A DNA stretch of 64,000 bases from an uncultured Planktomarina sp. GTDB taxonomy: Bacteria > Pseudomonadota > Alphaproteobacteria > Rhodobacterales > Rhodobacteraceae. Of this stretch, positions 8,509 through 18,202 are shown piece after piece; positions within the stretch are counted from its first letter, which is position 1; each line of letters starts with the position of its first letter. The translations under genes were made by a program, and so were the position numbers. The notes below the pieces were generated by a model. It worked only from the letters and a program-made list of their open reading frames with translations. It had not been told where the DNA came from and searched no databases. Location: NCBI GenBank assembly GCA_905182425.1, contig CAJJBP010000008.1, positions 19,362 to 83,361 of the forward strand. Direction: 5' to 3'.

Positions 8509-9551
8509 TGATATTTGTTGGTACAATCTGTCTGGTCATCTGGTGCATCGGTATCTTTATGAAGACCCCAAGCCGTCAGAGGTGGGTGATGATCGGTGGG
8601 GTTCTTACTTTGGTGATGGTTGGTCATCTTATTTTGCCTGAAAATCATTCAGTGCGTTTGAATACTGGAGGTTCATGGCAGCTATGGGCTTTGCTCGCCG
8701 CTATAACTTTGATTGTCCGGATATATGGCCAAGGCCTGCAACGATTGCGTCAAGCTGTTAAGCGGGAGCCTGAGGTAACCAGCGATCAAATGTCCGAAAC
8801 TGAACTAGAACGATACGCACGGCATATAGTCATGCCTGAAATTGGTGGCGTAGGTCAGATGCGTTTGCGCCGGGCTCGGGTGCTGGTGATCGGCGCTGGT
8901 GGCCTCGGATCACCAGCCTTGCAGTATCTGGCAGCGGCGGGCGTTGGTATTATTGGAATTATTGACGACGACGTTGTCGATGCGTCGAATTTACAGCGGC
9001 AAGTGATCCACCGCGACGCGGACATAGGCCTAGCAAAGGTAACATCTGCAGCCCAAACTTTGCGTGATATTAATCCCTATGTTGCTGTTAATACGTATCA
9101 GCAACGTTTGACGGATGAAATAGCCACTGAATTAGTCTCGCAATATGATATTGTGCTAGATGGCACTGATAATTTTGAGACGAGATATTTGGTGAATAAG
9201 ACCTGCGTCGCTCAATCTATCCCGCTGGTTAGCGGTGCATTGAGCCAGTGGGAAGGGCAGGTCGCCCTATTTGATCCGGCCCAGGGTGGCCCTTGTTACC
9301 AGTGTATTTTTCCCAGTGCGCCTACTCCAGAACTGGCTCCAAGCTGTGCGCAGGCCGGTGTCTTTGCAGCATTGCCAGGTGTGATTGGCAGCCTAATGGC
9401 GACGGAGGCGCTCAAGTATATTCTAGGTGCTGGTACAACTATGCGTGGTAAACTGGCAATTTTTAATCTACTTGACGTACATACCCGCATTTTGTCGACA
9501 AGCCAGCATGCTGATTGTCCAATTTGTTACCCCTCAAATAATTCTTTCTGA
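8508..9551 (+). CDS. moeB: MoeB/ThiF/HesA family adenylyltransferase with N-terminal membrane segments
   Basis: A 347-residue protein. The first 80 residues contain about three hydrophobic segments (near 2-17, 27-43 and 60-75). An E1-like domain starts near residue 95: LERYARHIVMPEIGGVGQ, the nucleotide-binding loop VIGAGGLGSPALQYLAAAG, DASNLQRQVIHRD, DGTDNFETRY, and zinc cysteine pairs CYQC and CPIC at the end. The family adenylates the C-terminal glycine of a sulfur carrier such as MoaD or ThiS. The MoeB role in molybdenum cofactor synthesis would serve the xanthine dehydrogenase in this window, but ThiF-like use is possible. The membrane anchor is absent from the E. coli enzyme. Confidence 0.82.
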   Translation: MIFVGTICLVIWCIGIFMKTPSRQRWVMIGGVLTLVMVGHLILPENHSVRLNTGGSWQLWALLAAITLIVRIYGQGLQRLRQAVKREPEVTSDQMSETELERYARHIVMPEIGGVGQMRLRRARVLVIGAGGLGSPALQYLAAAGVGIIGIIDDDVVDASNLQRQVIHRDADIGLAKVTSAAQTLRDINPYVAVNTYQQRLTDEIATELVSQYDIVLDGTDNFETRYLVNKTCVAQSIPLVSGALSQWEGQVALFDPAQGGPCYQCIFPSAPTPELAPSCAQAGVFAALPGVIGSLMATEALKYILGAGTTMRGKLAIFNLLDVHTRILSTSQHADCPICYPSNNSF

Positions 9552-9561
9552 AAGCCATACT

Positions 9562-11571
9562 ATGATTTTGCTTGAAACTTGGACCACCCCTTTTGGCCTT
9601 GTGCCGTTCGATCAAATTGAAGATGCTGATTTTGCTCCTGCAATGGATATGGCACTAGATATCGCCTTGGGTGGAATTGCAAAAATTGCAGACGACCCGC
9701 AAGCACCAACTTTTGAGAATACAATCGATGCACAAGAAGAAGCGGAAGCGTTGCTTGAGCAAGTGGCTTCAGTTTTTTACACCTTAGCTGGCTCTGACAG
9801 CACGCCTGTGCGAGAAAAATTACAACGAGAGTTTGCCCCTAAGCTTTCTGCATACGCCTCTGCAGTTGCTTCGAACGCAAAACTCTTTGCGCGTATTGAA
9901 GCACTTTGGAATAGTCGGAAAGCGCTAAAGTTGACTAAAGAGCAAGAGCGCGTCCTAATGTTGACCCGCCGTAGTTTTGTTCGCGCTGGGGCGTTGCTCG
10001 TGGGTGTGCAAGCATCGCGGATGGCTGATATTAAGTCACAATTGGCAAGCTTGGGTACAAATTTTACACAAAACTTACTTGCTGATGAACGAACTTGGTT
10101 CATGGCCTTGGGACCTGATGATCTCGTAGGGCTGCCTGATTTTGTGCTGCAAGTGGCGCAAGCAGCGGGTCTTGAAAAAGGTGCAAAAGGGCCGGTGGTG
10201 ACACTTTCACGCTCCCTTATTGTACCGTTTCTCGAGTTCTCTGACCGTCGTGACCTTCGTGAAGTTGCCTATAAAGCCTGGGCAGCTCGCGGTGCAAATA
10301 ATGGTGAAACCGATAACCGTGCTATTGCTAGCGAAACATTAGCCCTGCGCCATGAACGTGCATCATTATTGGGTTTTGCTAGTTTTGCTGATTTTAAACT
10401 TGATACTGAGATGGCCAAAACGCCCAAACGTGTGCGTGATCTGCTAATGCAGGTGTGGATTCCAGCGAAGGCGCGAGCGGATGCCGACGCGGAAGTTTTG
10501 AATGAAATAATGTTAAATGAGGGTGGAATTGGTCCACTTCAGCCTTGGGATTGGCGCTACTACGCCCAAAAGCGTCGCCAATCGGAACATGACTTGGATG
10601 AAGCTGAGCTGAAGCCTTATTTACAGCTAGATCAGATCATAGCTGCTTCGTTTGACTGTGCAAATCGGTTATTTGGACTGGAGTTCAAACAGGTAGACGT
10701 ACCACTCTACCACAGTGATGCACGCGCTTGGGAAGTCACGCGCAATGGTAAGCATTTGGCTCTATTTATTGGTGATTATTTTGCTAGGAGTTCAAAGCGT
10801 TCTGGGGCATGGTGTTCCGCACTTCAAAGTCAGCGCAAAAAACCAACTCAGCGGTTTCCAATTGTGATAAACGTTTGTAACTTTGCGAAACCTTCAGGTG
10901 CTGCGCCAGCTTTGTTATCGTTTGATGACGCGCACACCCTGTTCCATGAATTTGGCCATGCTTTGCATCAGATTTTGAGTGATGTTGATTATTCGGCAGT
11001 GTCTGGGACATCAGTTGCGCGTGATTTTGTGGAATTGCCAAGCCAGCTTTATGAGCACTGGCTCGAAGTACCAGAAGTTTTGCAGAAATTTGCAACGCAT
11101 GCGAAAACAGGCACAGTGATTCCACCGAAGCTGCTTAAGCGTATGTTGGAAGCATCCACTTTTGATATGGGATTTAAAACTGTTGAATATGTGGCGTCTG
11201 CTTTGGTCGACTTGGACTTCCATGAGGGAGAGGCTCCAGTTGATCCGATGAAGCGTCAAGCGGAGGTGTTGTCCAAGATTGGAATGCCGCCAGCCATTGG
11301 AATGCGCCATGCGACACCGCACTTTGCCCATGTTTTTGCTGGGGATGGTTATTCAAGTGCCTACTATAGCTATATGTGGTCAGAGGTTATGGACGCTGAC
11401 GCATTCGCGGCTTTTGAGGAAGCTGGAGACGCCTTCGATCCGGAACGCGCAGAGGCATTATATGAGCATATTTTGTCAAAAGGTGGCAGTGAGGATGCAG
11501 AGCTATTGTATTTAAGGTTTAGGGGGCGCATGCCCGATGCCAAGGCTTTGCTGAAAAATCGAAGTTTATAA
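9562..11571 (+). CDS. M3 family metallopeptidase (oligopeptidase A/dipeptidyl carboxypeptidase type)
   Basis: A thimet-oligopeptidase family enzyme of about 669 residues from ATG 9562, which lies ten bases after moeB; an earlier in-frame start would run deep into moeB. The zinc site is HTLFHEFGHALHQ (about residues 452-464), with the conserved TSVARDFVELPSQLYEHW downstream supplying the third zinc ligand. The C-terminal HVFAGDGYSSAYYSYMWSEV segment carries family substrate-binding residues. No signal peptide is seen, so it probably degrades short peptides in the cytoplasm. It closes a probable rpoH2-coaBC-dut-moeB-M3 gene run. Confidence 0.92.
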   Translation: MILLETWTTPFGLVPFDQIEDADFAPAMDMALDIALGGIAKIADDPQAPTFENTIDAQEEAEALLEQVASVFYTLAGSDSTPVREKLQREFAPKLSAYASAVASNAKLFARIEALWNSRKALKLTKEQERVLMLTRRSFVRAGALLVGVQASRMADIKSQLASLGTNFTQNLLADERTWFMALGPDDLVGLPDFVLQVAQAAGLEKGAKGPVVTLSRSLIVPFLEFSDRRDLREVAYKAWAARGANNGETDNRAIASETLALRHERASLLGFASFADFKLDTEMAKTPKRVRDLLMQVWIPAKARADADAEVLNEIMLNEGGIGPLQPWDWRYYAQKRRQSEHDLDEAELKPYLQLDQIIAASFDCANRLFGLEFKQVDVPLYHSDARAWEVTRNGKHLALFIGDYFARSSKRSGAWCSALQSQRKKPTQRFPIVINVCNFAKPSGAAPALLSFDDAHTLFHEFGHALHQILSDVDYSAVSGTSVARDFVELPSQLYEHWLEVPEVLQKFATHAKTGTVIPPKLLKRMLEASTFDMGFKTVEYVASALVDLDFHEGEAPVDPMKRQAEVLSKIGMPPAIGMRHATPHFAHVFAGDGYSSAYYSYMWSEVMDADAFAAFEEAGDAFDPERAEALYEHILSKGGSEDAELLYLRFRGRMPDAKALLKNRSL

Positions 11572-11576
11572 AATTT

Positions 11577-12110
11577 TTATTCAAATTTTTCTTCTAAGGT
11601 TACACCCCAAAGAAGCTTTCTATTAACCCATCCTTTATGCCCATCAGCCGTAATTTCGCACCATTCTTTTGTGCAAGTGTTAAGCCGGGCTACGACATTT
11701 CGCTCAAGACGTGCTTGAATTTGCGCGTTGGGTTTAGGCCTATTTAGGACATCGAGCATATCTACTTGGACCAAAATGCTGCGTGTTCCAGACAGTAAAG
11801 AGTAGTGTATCCATCCACCAGCTCCCTCAAAATCTTGGACTTTGCGCCAGTGACCATACTCTGCGATCACTTGTAGGGGCATGTTGCGGTGCTTTAAAAC
11901 CCAATCGATACGGTGGCTTAGTGAAGGCCCTCGGCGTATATTACCTTCACTGGCTTTTAGCGAAACGAAGCGTGGTATTGGTAAGTTTGTCACAGGCCCG
12001 CGGGTATAATTTTGTGCAAGCGCTAAGCTGGTGCAGAGCATCAGCGATAGGGTTAAAATGGCCCTAATGTAGGCTGTATTTAAGATAACTATGCCCACCC
12101 CAAAAAACAC
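11577..12110 (-). CDS. Exported SH3-domain protein
   Basis: A protein of up to 177 residues with an N-terminal signal sequence (ILTLSLMLCTSLALAQ) and a bacterial SH3-like fold of the YgiM/SH3_4 kind: LKASEGNIRRGPSLSHRIDW, GHWRKVQDFEGAGGWIH and a second half ending DGHKGWVNRKLLWGV. Such domains bind cell-wall or other peptides in the periplasm; the partner here is unknown. The start is uncertain: GTG 12110 gives the longest product, but later starts closer to the signal helix are possible. Its stop lies five bases from the end of the convergent M3 peptidase gene. Confidence 0.75.
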   Translation of the reverse strand: MFFGVGIVILNTAYIRAILTLSLMLCTSLALAQNYTRGPVTNLPIPRFVSLKASEGNIRRGPSLSHRIDWVLKHRNMPLQVIAEYGHWRKVQDFEGAGGWIHYSLLSGTRSILVQVDMLDVLNRPKPNAQIQARLERNVVARLNTCTKEWCEITADGHKGWVNRKLLWGVTLEEKFE

Positions 12111-12393
12111 CGCTCTATAAGACGCGACCCTATCGATCTCTTTTTACACAGATATAAAGCCTTGAGAAGAGATTAATGCAAAGTCTTATTGGCAAGGAGC
12201 ATTGTATTTGCAACGTTTCAATTTTTTTAAAACTAAATGAATTATCCAGGTTGCATATCTATACGCAAATAGGTGCTTCAATTGGGTAAAAAATGTTGCA
12301 AGGTCGGTTTTTGTAAATGGTAGGTCGGCGGGACTTTGAATAGCGTTGCGAAACCAGTCTAACAAGAAGCATCGTTCAAAGGAGCCGTTTAAT

Positions 12394-14892
12394 ATGAAAA
12401 TGCATGTAAAAGCTTTGGTTATTGGTGGTGGTGCTGTTGGTACTTCTGTTGCTTATCATTTGGGTAAGCGCGGATGGGATACAATGTTGATCGAGCGTGA
12501 TGAATTGACATCAGGTTCAACTTGGCATGCCGCTGGCCTTCTTCCACTCTTCAACATGTCTTATGCTACAACGCATATTCATAAATATTCAGTAGACTTT
12601 TATAAAAGCTTGGAGGCTGAAACGGGGTTAAACGCCGGATTTGCGGTTGTTGGTAATCTACGAATGGCGCAAACTGAAGAGCGAATGGATGAATATCGGC
12701 TCTATGCGTCGACGGCAGAAACTTGCGGTGTTCCTTACCAATTTATGACGCCTGAGGAAATCAAAGTTAAATGGCCGTTGATCCGGACAGATGATCTCAA
12801 AGGTGCAATCTATCATGAAACGGACGGTTATATTAATCCCGCTGATGTGACTATGGCGATGGCTAAAGGTGCACGGCAGCATGGTGTAACAATTGAGCGA
12901 AAATGGCAGGCGGACGCATTCCATTGGACTGGCACGCATTGGGAAGTCACCTGCACCAAGATGGTGGAAAAGGGTGGTAATTTAATACCCTCTGAAGAGC
13001 AAGCTGTTATCACGGCTGAACATGTTGTTACTGCTTCCGGGAATCACGCTCAACGCACAGCAAAAATGCTGGGGATCAAAATGCCAGCTATCCCGGTTGA
13101 GCATACATTTATTGTAATGGAGCAGGATCCGTCTTTGGTTGAATGGCGTGCCGCGGGTAATCCGGAGCATCCAGTTATTAGGGATGCTGATGCACAAAGC
13201 TATGTGCGAGAGGAACGTGGAGGCTGGATTTTGGGCGTTTATGAGAAAAATGCGCCTGCACGTTTTGAACATGGTGTGCCAGATAGTTTCCGAGCTGATT
13301 TATTTCCCTTGGTGCTTGACCGGATTGAAGAGCAATACATGGCGATGATACACCGTATGCCATCATGCGAAGAAAGTGGATTAAAAGACGATTTTAACGG
13401 TCCAATTTGCTATACACCTGACGGAAACCCTTTGGTTGGTCCTGCGCCCGGTTTGCGCAATATGTGGCTGGCAGAAGGCTTTAGCTTTGGCATTACAGCG
13501 GCTGGTGGGACTGGCTACTACATGGCGCAAATGATGGTGGACGGTGAGGCTGAAATCGATATGGCAAGCCTAGATCCAAAACGGTATGGCGATTGGATGA
13601 CTACAGAATTTGCCGCACGCAAAAACGAAGAATGCTACGATCACGTTTATGTTGTGCATCACCCCGACGAAGAGCGTCCGGCTGCTCGCCCGCTTCGCAC
13701 GGCTCCGGCCTATGACCGTCAAAAAATGCGTGGCGCACAATTTGGTTGGGTAAATGGTTGGGAACGTCCTAACTACTATGGCCCAATAAATGCTCCTGAA
13801 AACTTTGATGAAACCGCTCGTAGTTTCCGCAGGGGTGCCTGGTGGAAGCATGCTGTTGAAGAGGCCAAATCTATCCGCGAAGGTGTGGGTTTGATCGATG
13901 CAACAGCGTTTACAAAACACATCGTTAAAGGACCGGGTGCGACAGAATTTTTAGATTGGTTCACCTGTAATAAATTACCCCGTATTGGTCGGATTAATCT
14001 GACTTATGCGCTGACCTCGCACGGGACGACACGGACGGAATACACAATTGTAAGACTATCTGAGCAGGAATATTATCTTGTTTCTGCTGGAGCTTGGACG
14101 GCCTATGATAGGGATTATCTTAAAAAGGCTATTGAAGATAAAGAAGCTGAATTCGGCCGTATAGAGATGCAAGACGTTACGACCCAGTGGGGTGTTTTTG
14201 CAATCGCAGGCCCAAAGTCACGCGATGTTTTGACTGAGATAATCAGTGACGCGGATCCAAAAACTGCCTTGTCGAATAAGCGGTTCCCGTGGCTTTCTGC
14301 TAAACAGATCGAATTGGGCATGTGTCCGGTGAATGCAATCCGTGTCGCCTACACTGGTGAATTAGGATGGGAATTGCATCACCCAATGGAGATGCAAAAT
14401 TACCTCTTTGATTTACTCGAAGAATCCGGTTCAAAACATGGTATGAAGTTGGTTGGCGCACGGGCTCAAAATTGGTTGCGGCAAGAGAAATCATACCGCG
14501 CATTCGGTAATGAATTAGGCCGTGATGCGACACCATTGGAGGCAGACTTACCGCGTTTTGTGGACCTCTCTAAAGAGTTTCATGGTAAAGATCAGATGGA
14601 AGCTACAGGCATTCGTGTGAAATGTTGTACGCTTTTGATTGATGGACCTGAAGACGCTGATCCTTGGGGCCGCGAAGTTCTGTATAACGGCAATACACGC
14701 GTTGGACGTCTTACATCGGGTGGGTACTCAGTTCACTATGAGAAATCTATAGGGATGGGCTATGTGACCCCCGAGTTGGCTATTCCTGGTACTAAATTGC
14801 AGGTAAAAATCATGGATAAGCTGTGGGATTGTGAAGTGGTTGTGGACAGCCCGTATGACCCAAAAAATGCTACCATTCGTGTTGATGGCTAA
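12394..14892 (+). CDS. FAD-dependent amine dehydrogenase fused to a GcvT-like folate domain (dimethylglycine/sarcosine dehydrogenase type)
   Basis: An 832-residue protein. The N-terminal half is a DAO-type FAD oxidoreductase: dinucleotide-binding loop IGGGAVGTSVAYHLGKRG, then SGSTWHAAGLLP, a site for the flavin, and TPDGNPLVGPAPGLRN. The C-terminal half, from about residue 430, is a GcvT/aminomethyltransferase-like tetrahydrofolate domain (EGVGLIDATAFTKHIVKGPG, YTGELGWELHHP). This architecture oxidises N-methyl groups of dimethylglycine or sarcosine-like substrates and passes the carbon to tetrahydrofolate. ATG 12394 is chosen because of a strong AAAGGAG nine bases upstream; an earlier in-frame start at 12346 lacks this. 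The exact methylated amine is not determined. Confidence 0.88.
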   Translation: MKMHVKALVIGGGAVGTSVAYHLGKRGWDTMLIERDELTSGSTWHAAGLLPLFNMSYATTHIHKYSVDFYKSLEAETGLNAGFAVVGNLRMAQTEERMDEYRLYASTAETCGVPYQFMTPEEIKVKWPLIRTDDLKGAIYHETDGYINPADVTMAMAKGARQHGVTIERKWQADAFHWTGTHWEVTCTKMVEKGGNLIPSEEQAVITAEHVVTASGNHAQRTAKMLGIKMPAIPVEHTFIVMEQDPSLVEWRAAGNPEHPVIRDADAQSYVREERGGWILGVYEKNAPARFEHGVPDSFRADLFPLVLDRIEEQYMAMIHRMPSCEESGLKDDFNGPICYTPDGNPLVGPAPGLRNMWLAEGFSFGITAAGGTGYYMAQMMVDGEAEIDMASLDPKRYGDWMTTEFAARKNEECYDHVYVVHHPDEERPAARPLRTAPAYDRQKMRGAQFGWVNGWERPNYYGPINAPENFDETARSFRRGAWWKHAVEEAKSIREGVGLIDATAFTKHIVKGPGATEFLDWFTCNKLPRIGRINLTYALTSHGTTRTEYTIVRLSEQEYYLVSAGAWTAYDRDYLKKAIEDKEAEFGRIEMQDVTTQWGVFAIAGPKSRDVLTEIISDADPKTALSNKRFPWLSAKQIELGMCPVNAIRVAYTGELGWELHHPMEMQNYLFDLLEESGSKHGMKLVGARAQNWLRQEKSYRAFGNELGRDATPLEADLPRFVDLSKEFHGKDQMEATGIRVKCCTLLIDGPEDADPWGREVLYNGNTRVGRLTSGGYSVHYEKSIGMGYVTPELAIPGTKLQVKIMDKLWDCEVVVDSPYDPKNATIRVDG

Positions 14893-14954
14893 GTATTTTT
14901 AAGCGTAAATGATTAACTGGCTTCAATACCCAAGTTTCATCAAAACGCAGTGTG

Positions 14955-16034
14955 CTAGCTTTTAAAGCGATCTGGGCTTAGTTCTGCAATCACTTCGGTA
15001 GGATATTCGGGGGTGTTACCAATTACCAAGTCTGCAACGAAACGTGAGGCAGCGGGAGCTGTGAAAAAACCGTAACCACCCTGTCCAACGCACCATATAA
15101 AACTGTTATCTTGCGGGGCCGGGCCCAGTACCAAGTTTCTGTCTGGAGAAAATGTGCGAAGTCCTGCCCAAGAGGACACAGGGCGGGTTACTTCCTCTGT
15201 CACGTAATCTTGGTATCGAGCCAATGCTTCTGCTAAATCTATGTCATGTGGCCACGCGTCCATAGGCGGGCTTGGTGTCTCTTCAGCTAGAGAGACAATA
15301 AGGCCACCTGCATCGGGTTTTGCATACCAGCGTTCTCCCGGGCCAAATAACACTGGCCAGTTTTTCACGTCGTGCCCGCCGGGTGCGTTTAGTCTCGCAA
15401 CGCTGCGACGAAACGGTGTTAAGCCAATCTTTGGAATACCTGCCATTTCGGCAATTTCATCGCCCCAAGCTCCAGCGGCATTTACCAGCTGGCGTGTTTC
15501 AAAGGTGCCTGTTTTAACGTGAACACGCCAGCCGTGTTTTGTTTTTTCAATAGCAGTTACCTTTTGGTTAGTCTTAATTGTTCCGCCATTTTTGCTAAGC
15601 TGCTTTGCAAATATTTGTAACATCATATCGGTATCAATATCATGTGCCGTGCTACTACTTGCCGTCCGCACCACTTCTGTAGCGTTGAGGATAGGGACTA
15701 ATGAAACCGCCTCCATGAGTGGTATTTCTGTCAGGTGCATATGTTTGACATCGTAATCGAACTGGTTTTCCTCACCCTTCAAGCACAGCAGTAAAAAGCC
15801 TCGTGGGCTTAAAACGTCTGAGAGCGTCTTATCAAAGTCTGAGCGGCCTGCTTTTGCCAAAGCAATGGTTGAAGGACTTCCATAGTTTGTTTCATAAAGA
15901 GCTGCAGATCTTCCGGACGTATGGTAGGCTAAGTGTTCCTCTGCCTCTAAAACCAAAGTTACGCCATGGGTGGACAAGCGCGCTGCCGCTGAAACACCGG
16001 CGATACCGCCGCCTATGATCAAAAAATCTAACAT
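14955..16034 (-). CDS. FAD-dependent oxidoreductase, DAO family
   Basis: A 359-residue flavoprotein with an N-terminal FAD-binding loop MLDFLIIGGGIAGVSAAARL, the motif AYHTSGRSAALYE that contacts the flavin, and a C-terminal FAD segment VGQGGYGFFTAPAASRF. Relatives oxidise amino acids or glycine/sarcosine-like amines. ATG 16034 is preferred over a longer frame starting at 16151, as the latter would run into the terminator of the bmp operon. It converges on the FAD/GcvT fusion gene and could act on a related amine, but no substrate is evident. Confidence 0.85.
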   Translation of the reverse strand: MLDFLIIGGGIAGVSAAARLSTHGVTLVLEAEEHLAYHTSGRSAALYETNYGSPSTIALAKAGRSDFDKTLSDVLSPRGFLLLCLKGEENQFDYDVKHMHLTEIPLMEAVSLVPILNATEVVRTASSSTAHDIDTDMMLQIFAKQLSKNGGTIKTNQKVTAIEKTKHGWRVHVKTGTFETRQLVNAAGAWGDEIAEMAGIPKIGLTPFRRSVARLNAPGGHDVKNWPVLFGPGERWYAKPDAGGLIVSLAEETPSPPMDAWPHDIDLAEALARYQDYVTEEVTRPVSSWAGLRTFSPDRNLVLGPAPQDNSFIWCVGQGGYGFFTAPAASRFVADLVIGNTPEYPTEVIAELSPDRFKS

Positions 16035-16065
16035 TATTAAACCATGTATTAATTGAGGAATTGTG

Positions 16066-16097
16066 AAAGAAAAAAGGGAACTAAAAGCTCCCTTTTT
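16066..16097 (-). terminator. Rho-independent terminator after the purine transporter operon
   Basis: AAAAAGGGA (16071-16079) and TCCCTTTTT (16089-16097) form a perfect nine-base-pair stem with a nine-base loop. Read on the minus strand it ends in a T-rich tail about 20 bases after the bmp stop codon. The symmetric A/T flanks could also stop transcription from the other side. Confidence 0.75.
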
Positions 16098-16116
16098 CAT
16101 CATTATTTTAGATTGC

Positions 16117-17197
16117 TTAGTTAGGAAGTTCGCTGTCGATACCTTCGACATAAAAATTCAATCCAGCCAAACCGTCGTCACCGTAATCGGAAGCTGTTTG
16201 ACCAGCGTTCAACCAAACAGAACCGTCTTGCTTATTTATTGGACCAGTGAAGGTGTGGTAAGAACCGTCTGCTAAGCTGGCAAGAAGAGCTTCTGCAGAT
16301 GCTTTTACGCCAGCTGGAACAGCAGATGTAATTTCGCCAATACCAACCATGCCAGCGCCAATTCCGTCCCATGTGCTTGTTGATGCCCATGTACCATCCA
16401 TCACTGCTTGGGTACGTGCCACATAGTATGGTCCCCAGTTATCGATGATGGATGATACACGTGGCATTGGGCCATATTCGCTCATGTCAGAGGCTTGACC
16501 AAATGTAATCACGTTGCCAGCTGCTTGTGCGGCGGCTTGTGGTGCAGTTGAGTCGGTGTGCTGCAAAACAACATCTGCGCCTTGTTCGATCAGAACTTTA
16601 GCTGCATCAGCTTCTTTAGTTGGATCAAACCAAGTGTAGGCCCAGATGATTTTGAACTCTACATCAGGATTAACTTCTTTGGCGTGGATGTACGCAGCGT
16701 TGATGCCACGCATAACTTCTGGAATCGGGAATGACCGATATAACCAACGATGTTTGATTTGGTCATTTGACCAGCGATGTGACCTTGTACTGCGCGGCCT
16801 TCATAGAATCGGGCGAGTATACGCGACACGTTGTCAGCTTGTTTGTAGCCTGTTGCATGCTCGAATTTTACATTAGGGAACTTAGCTGCGACGTTAATAG
16901 TCGGATCCATGTAACCAAATGAGGTTGTGAAAATAAGGTCTGCACCATTCAACGCCATCTGTGTCATCACCCGCTCAGAGTCTGGGCCTTCGGGAACGTT
17001 TTCAACGAATACAGTGTTCGACTGCGTCGCCAAATGCCGCTCTCAACAGCCATACGGCCTTGATCATGCTCATAAGTCCAGCCGCCATCACCCACTGGGC
17101 CAACATAGACAAAGCCTACTTTAGTTGTGTCAGCAAGCGAGCCAGAAGCTGCTGTCAAAGCCAGCGCAGCGCCAGCCAGTATGTATTTCAAATTCAT
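16117..17197 (-). pseudogene. BMP family substrate-binding lipoprotein/protein of the nucleoside ABC importer, frameshifted
   Basis: Three frames join into one periplasmic binding protein of about 360 residues, the normal family length. It starts at ATG 17197 with a signal peptide (LAGAALALTAASGSLAD) and shows VGPVGDGGWTYEHDQGR, FTTSFGYMDP and NPDVEFKIIWAYTWFDP. The breaks look like one extra A after the codon for Glu in RMAVE (about 17037), one extra C about 25 bases on, and one missing base near 16726. Fixing them restores an unbroken family match, such as PIPEVMRGINAAY. It is the last gene of the operon with xdhABC. Either it is a recently broken gene or the sequence has errors; the intact length favours the latter. 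Confidence 0.8.
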
Positions 17198-17225
17198 CAG
17201 GTTTCCCCCAGTTAAAGATGAGCCT

Positions 17226-18202
17226 CTATCGCGAGGCATGGAACACACGACCAAGTGGCCGCAGGTGCATTGCGTGCTGATTTCGAGCGATTAGCAGACA
17301 TCGCCACCAGCACAACGATAGTGTATAAGATATGGCGACATAGACAAATACTCAACAGGAATTGATACGCCTGCAGCTTGAAGATTCAGCTGAAGCACAG
17401 CTACCGCCCCCAAAAAGGTAGGCCCCCAGCAGGACGCGCGCATGGTTTCCAGCCTGCAAAGACCACGATCGCTAAGTGCGATCCAGCCGGATCGCCGGCC
17501 GTCATGCCTTCGGTCCACTGTGGCACGCGAACGAGCGACAGTGCATGCCCCCCCAAGCCCTGCGCAGGCGCCTCCGAACATGATCGCCAGTATCCGTATG
17601 CCCGTACGACTTTGTACCCCAACGCGTGGGCTGCATCGTGGCTTTCGCCGACCGCCCGCAGGATCGAGCCCGCCGCGGGTGTATTGTGCAAGAACCACCA
17701 TGTCGCCCGCCACCAAGGCAATCAGCTGCGTCCACAGTAGACCATCGGATCATGTCGGAACTACGATCGGGCCCATGATCAGGTATGTCCCCCATCAACG
17801 GGTATGTGCCAATCGGGGACAGACGCTGGCGGTTTGATCCCGATGTACCCTTGTCCCATACATGCGCGGACAGGCCAAGCCCGAACAGCGTCAGCGCGAG
17901 CCCTGTCGCCACTTGGTTTGATAACAGATACTGCGTCAGCACTGCCGAACAGCAGCGCATAGGAGCTGCGCCTCCCAACGGCGGCCCCGATAGAACTCCG
18001 AGCCATTGGTGACCCTGTGACCGACCGCCGCTGACGAACCCACAGACGGCCCCCGTGATCATCATGCCCTCCACCCCGAGGTTCAGGACGCCTGCGCGTT
18101 CTCTGCAACCAGCTCGCCGATTGCGGCCAGCAGGATCGGCGTTGCAGGCGACCATCAAGCGAGGCCAGCAGCAGGGTCTGGCTAATTGCTTGAATGATCC
18201 AT
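17226..18202 (-). pseudogene. ABC transporter permease, NupQ-like, broken by many indels; GC-rich segment
   Basis: Pieces of a NupQ-type permease appear in all three minus-strand frames: RAGVLNLGVEGMMITGAVCG, LTQYLLSNQVATGLALTLFG, ILAIMFGGACAGLGG, VPQWTEGMTAGD and QLNLQAAGVSIPVEYLSMSP. They are in correct order, from ATG 18202 to a TAG at 17226-17228 that ends a restored HASR tail. The span of 977 bases is almost exactly that of an intact gene of about 325 codons, though more than ten single-base indels break it. The base composition is strikingly GC-rich (hand counts of 63 and 70 percent in two 60-base blocks, against 38 percent at 18661-18720). Confidence 0.75.

Noticed and set aside
12111..12393. 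Glycine riboswitch before the FAD/GcvT gene
   Set aside because: No tandem aptamer-like pattern was seen; only short TTGCAA motifs.
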